This document shows, piece after piece, positions 35,375 through 45,240 of a stretch of DNA of 64,000 nucleotides (its first letter is position 1; every line of letters begins with the position of its first letter). The position numbers and the translations under genes are program-made. This stretch comes from Atherinomorus stipes (taxonomy: Eukaryota > Chordata > Actinopteri > Atheriniformes > Atherinidae). Below the pieces are notes generated by a model, which was not told where the DNA came from, did no database searches, and was given only the letters and a program-made list of their open reading frames with translations. The stretch is taken from contig JALJCO010012873.1 in the NCBI GenBank assembly GCA_023101725.1, positions 1-64,000 of the forward strand, read 5' to 3'.

Positions 35375-36897
35375 TTGTTGACACTCCTCCATACCTCTAA
35401 AGCAATCCACAACCTCTTTCCCTGCTATCTGTCTGACCTCATCCATATCGCCACTCCCTCCTGCTCTCAGGTCCTCCTCCTCCCTCCACCTCACTGTTCC
35501 TTCCACCCGCCTCAGCACCATGGGGAGCAGAGCTTTCAGCCACTCCCCGACTATGGATCCCCTCTTACATCAGAAACACCTTTTTCAAGTCCAGACTCAA
35601 AACCCATCTGTTTAAAACTGTATATGATCCTTGACATCACTTCATTTTTAGCTATTTTATTATTTTATTTTCCTGTGTTGTTAATGTTTTACTTTACAGT
35701 TTTTTAACTTTGCTTTGACACAAAAACTGAGGCAATCTCTCAATAAGCAAAACCTCACACCCAAGCCACAAAGCAATAGTCCGGGTTTGTAAAACTGAAA
35801 GTACAAAAGCTGCTTCACACTTTTTGCAAATTTCTACAAACAAGAATTTGCAAACTGTTGAGCACATTTGCACACTACACACAGAGCCAATCATGATCCT
35901 GGTATTTTTGCAATCCCTAAACAATGACTGTCAGATCCTGACACCCATGAACCTGATTGAAAGCACAAGTAAAAGAGGAGAGAACACATAGTTGACAAAT
36001 TGTTAACACGTGAATCAAGTTTGCAAACACTATAAATTGCTGCAGGTGAGTTCACCTGTTTTTGACCAAGATGGAAGCATCTGTGCAAGGTTGGATATTG
36101 CATGTGATGTTGATTAAATCCTCTGGTCAGATCCGGCAGAAGACAAAAGAATGACTCGTTTAAAATATGACAATCAATTCGGTATTTGCAATCTCCTACA
36201 ACTTTACTGTATATACACTTTTGTATGATGTCAGAAAGAACCTAAAATCCACTACAACCTTTCCAGGTGAACTGAATTAGACTTTCTCTGAACTTTTCAA
36301 TGCACATGTACACTGTTCAATGGTTAAATATACATTGCACATCATGCTGTTCTCCAAAAACTGAAAGTTGAATATCCCTAACTTTTTGTGAGTAGGTATG
36401 TCTGAGCACTGACTTGGGTTGCGAATCTTTGTTTTACAGACATTGTAATCAGGGAAATTGGGAGAAATAAATGATGTTATCAACAGTGTCACTGGAGTCC
36501 TTCGTATTTTCTACAGTATGTTATCTTAGAATGAAATCTATAGTGTTGCTGAAAACTCAAGAAGCATATTATTGCAGAATAATATGCATATGTATTAAGT
36601 TAATCACATAAGTGTGCAACTATTTCAAGCTGAGTTGGGCGATTTGACAATTTGTATATTTTGTTTGGTAAGAAAACAAGCTTTTGGTGAATAAGTGAGC
36701 AGCTTTACAGTTATAACAGAGTTTCATTTAATCGATCTGAGGTGTTCTGCTAAGTGGATGAGGGGATGTGAAAATTGGGTGTAGCGTTTTGCAAAGATGG
36801 CCTAAATTTTCAAAATCGTGCCAAAGCAATCCTAAAAAACTGTAAAGTGACCTTGAGTGTCATGAAAGGTGTTATCTAATAAAATGTATGATTATCA
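35375..36897 (+). mobile_element. L2-type LINE 3' end, split by a DNA transposon
   Basis: 35375-35640 encodes, with frame shifts, KAIHNLFPCYLSDLIHIATP, then the serine/leucine-rich run, MGSRAFSHS-like sequence and SFKSRLKTHLFKT-like ending. This is the C-terminal region of an L2-group LINE protein. Its untranslated tail runs to the TA at 35695-35696 and continues after the insert at 36845-36897 as aagtgaccttgagtgtcatg...aataaaatgtatgattat. That is a typical L2 3' terminus. Joining the two parts gives a continuous 3' end with one TA. Confidence 0.8.
35697..36842. mobile_element. TA-flanked DNA transposon with CAGTTTTTTA ends
   Basis: Inverted ends are CAGTTTTTTAACTTTGCTTT (35697) and the complement of CAGTTTTTTAGGATTGCTTT (to 36842), followed by GACAC/GGCAC. 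TA is duplicated at 35695-35696 and 36843-36844. A TA target and these ends indicate a Tc1/mariner (IS630-like) superfamily member. The 1146 bp lack a transposase, although atggaagcatctgtgcaagg at 36070 may be a remnant of the gene start. Non-autonomous. Confidence 0.8.
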
Positions 36898-36904
36898 TGG
36901 CATG

Positions 36905-37045
36905 AACAAAGGAGAGACCAGGCAGGATTTGATCCACAGACTCCCAGGTGAGAGCCATGCACGCTAACCAGTCAGCCAAAGGGTTACCCCCTGTGGCCAA
37001 GTAGCCAGGGGCATAGTGACAGGACCCCACACTGTCACATTATTA
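36905..37045 (-). mobile_element. tRNA-derived SINE, copy 1
   Basis: On the minus strand the head reads ggctgactggttagcgtgc (A-box region, 36963-36977) and then GGATCAAATCC (B-box-like, 36925-36935) at tRNA-like spacing. Upstream of the head lies GTGACAG...CTGTCAC (37016-37038), shared with copy 2 at 43850-44005. The sequence is tRNA-like but has no acceptor-stem pairing that I can complete, so it is a SINE rather than a tRNA gene. Confidence 0.7.
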
Positions 37046-37059
37046 TTATTTACTGTGGG

Positions 37060-37262
37060 CCTGTGTGGACTTTCTTTGGGCAAACCCACGGCAGGGCAAT
37101 TCCTTTTATGGGGGCCTCAAAGAGAAAATAGTTGAGGTCTCCAAATGGGCTTTACATGGCTTTGTCCTGCCCACAGTGCCCACGAAAAGCCCACAAGAGC
37201 CCATGGGGGGGCTCATAGAGACATGTTTACTGGGTATAGGGAAGACTTTGGAGGAAGGAACG
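37060..37262. repeat. 'gtgggc/gcccac' rich repeat-like patch
   Basis: Repeated gtgggcc, gcccac and cccatgggg words in both orientations. Reminiscent of a fish dispersed repeat but not assigned. Confidence 0.35.
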
Positions 37263-38229
37263 GCTTTTATTGTCATTAATTTTCAGTCAGAACATTTTCT
37301 GCCAAACATTTTGTTGTTTGCCCCATAAAAGACTCCATAAATTAACTCCAGTAATTAACCAGAGGATGTGTCTACACATAACATACCTACTTGGTGTGGA
37401 ACCATGTTTTCGTGGTAATATGAAAATAAATGAGATGTGACTCCAAACCTTTGCACAGTTCTGTAGTACTAGACACACTCCTTTATCTAAAATAGCTCTG
37501 CCAAAGTGCAATCTTTGTCTTAAAATTAAAGTTAGCAATGAGATCTTCTTCACTGTAATTACCTCAAATAGAACAGTTAACAAAGATGGGTTGCTAGGAG
37601 ACTTTGATTGAGGGAGTCCAACGAAGGCATTATGGATGACCTTTAACAAAATAACAGAAAATCAAATGAAAATCTGCCTGCGCTGTGTAACAGGGATGCT
37701 AGAAAGGTCAGATCCATGGAAATCACTTATTATTTCACAGAAAAACCCATGTGATGAAGAACAGGTCAATAGCATCAGGTGCTTCTATCACTGACATTTT
37801 TCAGCATTAGTGCATTTACCTGGGCACTGTTGATGGCTGTGCTGACCGTCCCAAAATCCTAGTGGGAAACCAAAACATATCAGATGTATTGTTGTCTGCT
37901 GCTGACCATAAACAGTATAATTAGTTCAATGGTAAGAGAATCTCCATTAAGTTATGTGCATGAGCTCTTTAGGTTGAACTGAGTTCAGATGTTTTATGTA
38001 CTGAAAGTCAGGTCTCTGTACAGGATTGTTTTTAAATCAGGTCATTTATGTCTCAGTGGTGTGCACTGATTGGAGCAGCACAGCCACCTGTTGAGAGAGC
38101 GACACTCGGTTGCACCTTTCAGCTGTGTTCATGTAAGGACCAAAGCATGTTAGGGGACAGATGAAGATCAAAACGAAACAAATGCTGCTGCTTTTTTGTT
38201 GCAGTGATAAAGCTGTGAGGTTCACAGCT
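37263..38229. other. Unassigned sequence
   Basis: No gene or repeat recognised. Confidence 0.45.
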
Positions 38230-38233
38230 TTAA

Positions 38234-38702
38234 AGGGACTAGAGGCAGGATTTGTGAAAGAATAAACAAGTATGTCCAGTTTTTTAGTACTAATGGGTGA
38301 TGAAGCGTTAAAAAACAAAAAGAACGAGCCCACCGACGTCTCTCTCTGTTGCCTTGAACAGGCTGTGTTCAGCATAATGCGCAGCAATTCGGTGGCTAAA
38401 TTTCTTGTGCTGTCCTGCAGATGTGACGTCAAATGACGCTGTATCCGCGTCCCCGACAGTTTTGATACAGGAAGGAGACGGTTGCGGTAAATTCACACAC
38501 TGCAAGGGATAGTTATGGATTCTTCTGCTGTCAGCAAACGATCCAGATCAACTGAAAGACACTAAAAGTATCACTACGAAGAAAAAGACTATCAGCGTAG
38601 TAAACAACGTTTAGCTTCAGTTTGTGCACGCTCCCGTGACGGCTTGCAGTTACCTCCACTGCCAGTCGCGAGTCTCATTTCTTAATCTTGCCTCAAGTCC
38701 CT
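38234..38702. mobile_element. TTAA MITE family 1, copy A
   Basis: TTAA at 38230-38233 and 38703-38706 flanks inverted ends AGGGACTAGAGGCAGG and CTTGCCTCAAGTCCCT. 469 bp, non-coding. The inside (gggtgatgaagcg, gttgccttgaacagg, gacgtcaaatgacgct, gtttgtgcacgctcccgtgacggc) recurs in copies B (39304), C (63019) and D (63494). The TTAA target suggests piggyBac- or Kolobok-type transposase in trans. Confidence 0.88.
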
Positions 38703-38706
38703 TTAA

Positions 38707-38943
38707 AGGATAACTTTATTTTTTTCAGCCTGAACATTATTTCTAGAAGTTTATACGTGCATTTACTCACTGGTAAAATTTCAGTATCACTTTGACTCCT
38801 TCAGAAGATATTACGTATTGCTTCTCGGCCTTTTGGCTAAGATCAAGTTTACTATCTGTTCTTTGCATGGATAAAATGAAAGATTTTGCTGCAGATAATG
38901 CCTTATCGAGCGGCCGCCCCGCCTCTCCCATTATATGGATGTT
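38707..38943 (+). mobile_element. TTAA foldback element, rearranged copy with U2 insert
   Basis: Starts directly after the TTAA shared with copy A (38703-38706). The left part (38707-38816: acgtgcatttactcac, gactccttcagaagatatta) matches the left arms at 50125 and 50515. The right part (38864-38943: aaaatgaaag, ttttgctgcagataatgcc, cccattatatggatg) matches the inner part of the right arms at 51030 and 51480. Between them lies a U2 snRNA 5' fragment in place of the inner left arm and centre. No right terminus. Confidence 0.8.
38817..38863 (+). ncRNA. U2: U2 snRNA 5'-end fragment (pseudogene)
   Basis: 47 nt match the first 47 nt of vertebrate U2 spliceosomal RNA with three substitutions (positions 3, 33 and 36). 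The core GCTTCTCGGCCTTTTGGCTA at 38820-38839 is exact. The branch-site-pairing GTAGTA is altered to TTACTA. Nothing after nt 47 (Sm site, stem-loops III and IV) is present, and no snRNA promoter is evident. It cannot act as U2 and is a fossil fragment embedded in a TTAA element. Confidence 0.92.
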
Positions 38944-39119
38944 TTTTAAAATTTTGAGATTTTGTTATGGAAAATCTCGCGTTCCTTTAGCGAGTCCAGC
39001 ATGTAGAAAAGTCCCTGTTATCCTGGAAGAACTTCATATCCCAGCATTCCTTTCAGAGTCATGTGACTACGGTGCAGCTGCTGCTGCTACAGACTGACTT
39101 GCTTTGGAGCTGCTTATAA
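38944..39119. other. Unassigned sequence
   Basis: Short stretch after the truncated foldback copy; not recognised. Confidence 0.4.
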
Positions 39120-39190
39120 TATCAAATCAAATTTATTTATATAGCCCTTTTCATGCATAACAGCTTTACAAAGTGCTTCACATATTAAAA
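39120..39190 (-). mobile_element. LINE/SINE 3'-tail stub
   Basis: aatcaaatttatttatatagccctttt...tttacaaagtgcttcaca is the complement of the common 3' tail (tgaagcactttgtaaa...tataaataaatttgatt) of L2-type elements and their SINE partners. Only about 70 bp. Confidence 0.6.
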
Positions 39191-39303
39191 ACAACACATT
39201 ACATCAACGGTCCCCCAAGTTTATCTCAAACAAACAACACACACACACATGCATACTCACACACATACAATACATATCTGTCTGGTTTTAAGTTGTTGGT
39301 TAA

Positions 39304-39433
39304 AGGGACTAGAGGCAGGAACTAAAAAACAAACAAACATGCATGTCCATTTTTTTTTATACTAATGGGTGATGAAGCGCTAAATACCAAAAACAACGTT
39401 TCCACCCACGTTTCTCTCCGTTGCCTTGAACAG
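39304..39433. mobile_element. TTAA MITE family 1, copy B (truncated)
   Basis: TTAA at 39300-39303, then AGGGACTAGAGGCAGG and the family sequence as far as ctccgttgccttgaacag. There it stops at the junction with the Tc1 relic. The right half is missing. Confidence 0.85.
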
Positions 39434-40408
39434 TATAATAAGATAGTAAAATAAAATCTTGCATCTGTACTTAATACTTGGTTTGGGCCCTTTTGCATGA
39501 ATGACTGCCTTAACCCGGCGTGGCATGGATGCTACCAGCTTGTGGCATATCTCAGGTGTTATGGAAGACGAACATGCTTCCATCACAGCCTTGAGCTCTT
39601 CTTTATTGTTTGGTCTCTTCCCGTTCAGCTTTCTCTTGACAATGACCCACAGATTTTCAATGGGGTTCAGGTCTGGTGAGTTTGGGAGCCAATCAAACAA
39701 GGTGATCCCATGGTTGTTGAACCAGGATTTTGTACTTTTGGCAGTGTGGGCAGGTGCCAAGTTCTGCTGGAAGATGAAGTCTGCATCCTCATACAGCTGG
39801 TCCACTGAAGCAAGCATGAAGTGCTCCAAAATGTCCTGGTAGACGGCTGCATTTATGCCGGACTTGATGAAGCACAGAGGACCAACATCAGCAGCTGACA
39901 TGGATCCCCAGGTCATCACAGATTGGGAGACTTAACACTGACCATCTTCTCCAGGTTGCTGTCAGCCCTCCGGCTTGTACATTGTTTTCTTCCACACTTC
40001 TTCCTTCCACTTAACTGTCCATTAATGTGCTTTGAGACAGCACTCAGAGAACATCAAGCTTCTTTTGCTATCACTTTTTGTGTCTTTCCCACCTTGTGCA
40101 GGGAGTCAATGATGGTTTTCTGCACAACGGTCAGATCAGCAGTCTTCCCCATGATTGTGAATTCTTCTTAACCAAGACAGAGACTTTTTAAAGGCTCAGG
40201 GCACTTTTGCAGATGTTTTGGATTACTTACCTGACTAGAGTGTGACACTCTGAGCTACAATACTGGAGCTTTTCACAGTATTCTAATTGTACAGTTTCAC
40301 AGTATTCTATCTATACAATATGTAATTGCAACTTTTAAGTTGAATTACAGAAATTCAACTTAAATATACTTTTTCCAGATATTCAAAATTTTTTGGGTTG
40401 TACCTGTA
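39434..40408 (-). mobile_element. Tc1-like transposon relic
   Basis: The 5' terminus on the minus strand is tacaggtacaacccaaaaaa (complement of 40389-40408), followed by the leader. The leader contains a small palindrome, taagttgaatttctg/taattcaactta, near 40335-40365. Then comes the transposase start at 40152. The 3' end stops about 35-40 bp after the coding region at 39434, against the truncated MITE copy B, and lacks the terminal repeat. The element is internally deleted as well. Confidence 0.85.
39440..40152 (-). pseudogene. Tc1-like transposase with internal deletion and catalytic change
   Basis: From ATG (complement of 40150-40152) it reads MGKTADLTVVQKTIIDSLHK and then GKTQKVIAKEA followed by TGA. 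After the stop it continues CSLSAVSKHINGQLSGRKKC in the same frame, the paired HTH region. Near 39930-39960 several hundred bases are missing, including the first catalytic Asp. The frame then changes to MTWGSMSAADVGPLCFIKSG, QQNLAPAHTAKSTKSWFNNH, SPDLNPIENLW and MPRRVKAVIHAKG. In QQN the family has QQD, so the second catalytic Asp is Asn (codon complement of 39761-39763). The C-terminal stop is lost to a one-base shift. Inactive. Confidence 0.88.
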
Positions 40409-40529
40409 TGGTAGCCAGATGTCCAAAATTAACTCCTCTGGCTGAGTTAAGGAAATTTGAGGATCTTTGCTCTTAGAGCAGAATACAGTTTTATTTCTCA
40501 AAATATGAGAGATGCAACCTCACAGTTCT

Positions 40530-40645
40530 CTGCATATATCAGTATCGGCTGATATCTGATATCAGCAGAATTAAAGAGTTGGACAGTATCGGATATTGGT
40601 AAAAAAAAAAAAAAAGCGATTATTGAACATCCCTAATATACATTT
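40530..40645. mobile_element. hAT-type repeat end fragment
   Basis: cagtatcggctgatatctgatatcag...cagtatcggatattgg...catcccta resembles the right end of the TAGGGATG hAT-type repeats. The left end was not found. Confidence 0.4.
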
Positions 40646-42140
40646 ATACAGTATGTATTCATATATATATATATATACACTTTATTTAGTCCAATGCATG
40701 GCTGCTTCTTTAAATCACAATCAACCTTCTCTGAAAATGCTCATCATTTTCTGCAGTGCCAGCAGAAGAATGATAAATGTGTAAGAGTGGTATTTCACGT
40801 TTCAGAGAAAAGCTGGTGGTGGGGTGGCAGCATTGTATTGAAGCTCTCTTCTCTTAATCCATTCTGTCAAGTGAATGGACTCAGTCATGATAGCACACAC
40901 AACCTGTGACATTCAGCTGTTTACACACAAATGTTGGAGTGGTAATCCACCAAATCCCTCCCAAATCCCCTTAACCACAGATGGTTGAGCCTGAACAAAA
41001 CACTGTTCGTATAAATCACTCACTCAGGAGCGTCTGATAAACCGGAGACATCAGCCTGAAAGAGGATGTAGGACAACCGTTAAGAGCAGGTTAATGGAGC
41101 GGCTTAATTCCATTTTAAATGTAATGCACTTTAAATGTACATTAACATAACATACATGGCATAGAAAAATGGATAATTTAATTAACATATTGCCCTAAAT
41201 TATATTTTTCCTATGCAAGTTATTCAATTAAATAAAATGGTGTTCATTCTGTTATGCTGCATAATGAATGTATGATGATATGTTTGATTTCAGTCAGATA
41301 AAGAGCAGAGAGAAATCTGCTTTCCTATCATCAGACTGACCTCAAAGCAGCACTATAACTTTCTGACTTTCCACACAAGTCTTTCTGGCTGGTTTTGATG
41401 ACAAGCTGAACGTTTTTATGTACATTTCTAGAGCTGTTGTTTCCTTGCAGCATCCCTGAGAAACCACACTTTATAAGTCATTGTTCCGGGATGCCGCATC
41501 ATTTTACAGCTTTATGTTACACATCAGCAACTGGATGTTAAAGGAGCTATATCAAGCTTTTCAATCATTCCAAAAATCAGATATAGGTACACAAACGTAT
41601 GCTAAATATACTCCCCTCACCCCTATAGAAACAAATTTGGTGTTAAATATTCATTTTTTATGTGTCTAATTTCCAACAAGTAAAATGTCTGACTGCTCTG
41701 AACCACCGGAGCGCTCGACATGTCGAAACGCCAATTTCATAACATCATCCCGGAACCAGCATTACAACTTTGACCATACATTTTTACTTATTACCTTACA
41801 TTGGCTAACAAGCCATAATGGTTAGCATTGAGCTACCAATGGGGTTTTACTCACCGTTGTCTGTCCATGAGGCGTTTTCATTGTGGGAATTGCGTCAGAT
41901 TTCAGGAGTAATCCCCAAGAAAAAAACACTTCGGCACTCCCAGAGATGAATGAAACTGTCAGGAATGAAGATCGTACACAAAAATGTTGCTGAGGGTTTT
42001 TTGTGCTTCTGAAGACAAAATCTAACCATTTCTGGCAAGTAGATCAGACGGTCATTCATACAGACAATCGTTCCGGCCAACAGCCATCAGCCTTATGAAC
42101 AAGACCACTGATTAATTTTCTCAATGTTCTAATTGTTAAA
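40646..42140. other. Unassigned sequence
   Basis: Only a short AT run (40664-40678) and unrecognised sequence. Confidence 0.45.
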
Positions 42141-42256
42141 CTGTTGTTGTTGTTGTTGTTGTTGGATTTTTATGTGTATTGTTTTATTGTTGTAAAAAAA
42201 AAGCCTACAACTATATTGAATTTCCCTTCTGGGATTAATAAAGTACTTTTCATTTA
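42141..42256 (+). mobile_element. GTT repeat and LINE 3'-end stub
   Basis: A (TTG)n run at 42141-42163 is followed at 42200-42256 by attgaatttcccttctgggattaataaagtactttt. This is the same terminal signature as at 59458 and 16515. UCCC-UUCU-GGGA can form a short hairpin. No coding part remains. Confidence 0.65.
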
Positions 42257-42342
42257 GTTTAATTTCAGATCCATTGTTTTTTAGGACTAAAACACATTTT
42301 TCCCAGCTTGGCATCATCTAGAGCTAAAAAAGAAAGGGATAA

Positions 42343-42816
42343 GCCCCGTTTCCACCAGCGGGTCTGGGTCGGGTCGGGCCGGATCGGTCCACGTTTTTTT
42401 GCGTCTCCACAGGTAAAAACCTGGACGGGTACCCTTATATCCGACCCGACCCGGCCTACTTTTTTGGCACCCTTCGGTAGGGGTACTGATCTAACTGATC
42501 CGGACCAAAGAGGTGGAGCTAACACAAAGCAATACATTGATTTGTTGAAAAATCCCACTTCCTGCGTGACCAAGCGTAAAAACAAAGCTGGGGTGACTCC
42601 TTTTTTGTTTCTGTCATGTGTGGCGCGGTGTTTTGGTTAAACAGCGTTGCACAGCGATGATGTCACGCAATCACGTAGCAGGGCTGTCCAGTGCCTCCAG
42701 AGTGGGTACAGGTTGCTGTGGGGACGCAGCGTGAAATCAACACATCCGTACCAAAACCCACCCGATCCGGCCTGGCCCGACCTGACCCGACCCAGACCCG
42801 CGGGTGGAAACGGGGC
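42343..42816. mobile_element. PIF/Harbinger-like MITE, copy 1
   Basis: TAA is duplicated at 42340-42342 and 42817-42819. Ends GCCCCGTTTCCACC and GGTGGAAACGGGGC are exact inverts. Both subterminal regions are rich in gggtcggg/cccgaccc, giving about 50-bp GC-rich arms. 474 bp without coding capacity. The 3-bp TAA duplication and termini fit PIF/Harbinger. A second, inverted and older copy lies at 9455-9901. Confidence 0.85.
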
Positions 42817-42819
42817 TAA

Positions 42820-43849
42820 AGAAAGACTTTTCTTCTGAATTCTGGAGCAAGCCTTTTGTTCGCTGATGGCTGCCTGTCTCAGCGACAGTCTTCTTGTCAT
42901 GACTTCTGGCAGGTGTTAGCATCCTCCTCAGAGAGAGAGGATAGGTGAAGGTTCTTGAGGAACCTCCCATGTGACATCATTTGGAGGTGGAAAATCTTGG
43001 CCAGACGTTTTACAGGGTTGGGAAGGGCTACAGCTGTGAGAGATTTATTCAGGAGTACTTACACATGCCTGAATAACACTAAGTAGTACTTTGAGGATGT
43101 TTTTGATGAGGAACTAACATTATGATTATGAACATTATGAGTGATTGTTGGTCAGTTCAACGGGTAATAGACAGACTAATCAATGAGAGCGATTGATTGG
43201 AGAGAGTACTGCGACCTGGAAGCTGCAGGCACTCGTCTGATGTTTATAGCAGGTAGCTACTGTAACATCATTCTGCTAGCAGTTAGCGACGTTCAGACAA
43301 TGACATTCCGTTCACTTGTGTTTGTGACATGATGGAGAATCTGTACCTGTAACACCGGAGTGGCTCCTACACGTTATTCTGTGGCCGGGGGAGGGAGCAA
43401 TGAATCTAGCAGGTTGGTCTTGCGCATGCGCTTTATTCAAAATTTTGCTAACAGTCTCTGCTTTCTGAAATGCCGAAACATCTTCTATAGCGCCTTTAAC
43501 ACTGCTTTGAACATGTACCATGGCTGATTCATCCAAGAATTCATCCTGCACTAGTCTAGATGAGATGAAATTAAGTAAATATAATTCTTTTAAAAATGTA
43601 AAAACCACATTTAGTGATGGGTTGGCTTGGTGAAACTTGTCATTCTGTAATTTATGCTTCCATCACCTCAACAGAGATTCAGAGAAATTGTTCTCGCTCA
43701 CAGAGAAACAGCATCATTTTAGTCCTGCAGCCCTGATTTGGGAGTCTACACACATCAGCTGGGCAAAAGTTTTCATGTGGGCTCAGACAGCTCTTATGTA
43801 ATCGATCAAAAGTGGGTGAAGTGGGTGGGACTAATTTGAAAAGTGTGTG
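42820..43849. other. Unassigned sequence
   Basis: No gene or element recognised. Confidence 0.45.
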
Positions 43850-44010
43850 GCAAGGTACACAACAGAGGGCCCAGGTGGGATTTGATCCCCAGATTTCCCA
43901 GGTGTAAGTCATGCGCACTGACCATTCAGCCAAAGGGACATCCCTGTCAGGTAGCCAGGGTGCATGACCAGTCGGAGGCATAGTGACAGGACCCCACACT
44001 GTCACAAGTG
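43850..44010 (-). mobile_element. tRNA-derived SINE, copy 2
   Basis: On the minus strand ggctgaatggtcagtgcgc (A-box region, complement of 43913-43931) and GGGGATCAAATCCC (B-box region, complement of 43877-43890) repeat the layout of 36905-37045. The shared GTGACAG...CTGTCAC is at 43983-44005. Confidence 0.72.
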
Positions 44011-44374
44011 GGAAGCAGGAAGTTTGCATTTCCACTGACAAGGTGGAATGGATAGTTTTAAAGTACTGGCCAAGGCAGTGAGGGAGTATGAAAATATACA
44101 CAAAGTAAGGTATTTAAAGACATGGACGTGGTTTCTGGTGAAGTAGGAAATGTGGGGGCCAGAACTTATGAGCAGTACTGTATGTACAGACCTGACTCCT
44201 GGGCCTGGCGGGACGTCTCAGGATGGACTTGTCCCTCTCTGTTCTTAATCCTCCATGAATAAGAATGACGTTCTTGCAGCAGCAGGTTTCCAGAGTTCTG
44301 CTTGACCCGCTTCCTTGTCCTCTCCACCCCCCAACCGGTCCAGGAAGATAGAACTCATTCCTGGTTCTTATGAA
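44011..44374. other. Unassigned; block shared with 8717-8795
   Basis: ggatagttttaaagtact...gggagtatgaaaatat...ggtatttaaa parallels the block after 8717. Possibly a coding relic of one unknown repeat. Confidence 0.35.
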
Positions 44375-44375
44375 G

Positions 44376-44470
44376 GTTTGTTTGACTGGTTCTGGTCTGA
44401 TGAAGCTTTTCCCTGCTGGTTCTGGTTCTGATGGAGGTTTTGCTTCTGGTTCTGGTTCTGATGGACTGTC
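44376..44470. repeat. CTGGTTCTG minisatellite
   Basis: Imperfect tandem repeats of ctggttctggttctgatg(g/a)a. They produce a Gly-Ser-rich open frame that is only a repeat artefact. Confidence 0.85.
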
Positions 44471-45159
44471 TCCGCTTGCAGCTCCAGATGCAGAAATGAA
44501 TTGGGGAGATCAGCCGTCATCTCTTTTATGTAAAGATGAAATTACTGTTATGCATTGTTTTTTTATGAACGGTTATAAATTGGACCAGAACGAATCAGAC
44601 TGGCCTGGATGATGCCTTTAAAGACTTGCGATGACTTTTTCATGAATCAGTGCTGAACATCTAAAGATTAATTGAATATAAATGATCTGAATATAGTTAA
44701 ATGACCAGAGGAAAATCCATTTTTATTTCATTTTTATATGAAACTTTTTTTTAAAGAAAAGTGCTATAAAGGTTCATGTTGAGTTTGAGACTCATGCCCT
44801 GGTGTTGGACAAGCCTCGACCTCTAGCCTCAGGCTCTCTGTGAAACCAGCATCATACTGGCTCATACATAACATTTTCACCCCTGCGATGCTGGTCAGGA
44901 AAAACAAACACACTCCACTGACTCCAGATCAAAGGTCTTCAGGGAAGCTGAATGGGATCATCTTTTCTTTGCATCCGATGTGATTGTTGGAGTCATCTCT
45001 AGAACAAAAACTGAGCTGTGAAAAGAAGTGGTGGATGTTCAGGGTGGATGATGAGCGTGCTGGAACTGAGCCCTGCTGTCCGGAAAGTTTGCCCATACAA
45101 GCGACGGAACCGGGACATACCAGTGAAAAAGCTTCTGGAAAAAAATCTTGCAAGCACAA
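44471..45159. other. Unassigned sequence
   Basis: Nothing recognised. Confidence 0.45.
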
Positions 45160-45240
45160 GTGTAGAGCTCTTTTGTCATTGTGCAGCGCTGCTCTGCCAC
45201 AATGACAGTAAAGATCCTGATTCTGATTCTGCTGGTGACT
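45160..45240 (+). mobile_element. LINE 3'-tail stub with GATTCT repeats
   Basis: agctcttttgtcattgtgcagc...acaatgacagtaaagatcctgattctgattctg is the 3' terminus of a common fish non-LTR element, ending in CTGATT repeats. Confidence 0.55.

Noticed and set aside
36912..36988. Candidate tRNA gene, minus strand
   Set aside because: A- and B-box-like motifs are present but no complete cloverleaf or acceptor stem; a second copy shows it is a SINE.
38817..38863. Functional U2 snRNA gene
   Set aside because: Only nt 1-47, altered branch-site-pairing motif, no Sm site and no downstream stem-loops.
42308..42640. 110-codon frames on both strands
   Set aside because: Lie in the GC-rich arms of the PIF-like MITE; repeat-derived.
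43679..44101. 140-codon frame, minus strand
   Set aside because: Crosses the tRNA-derived SINE; no protein family resemblance.
44370..44612. Gly-Ser-rich 80-codon frame
   Set aside because: Produced by the CTGGTTCTG minisatellite; no coding evidence.
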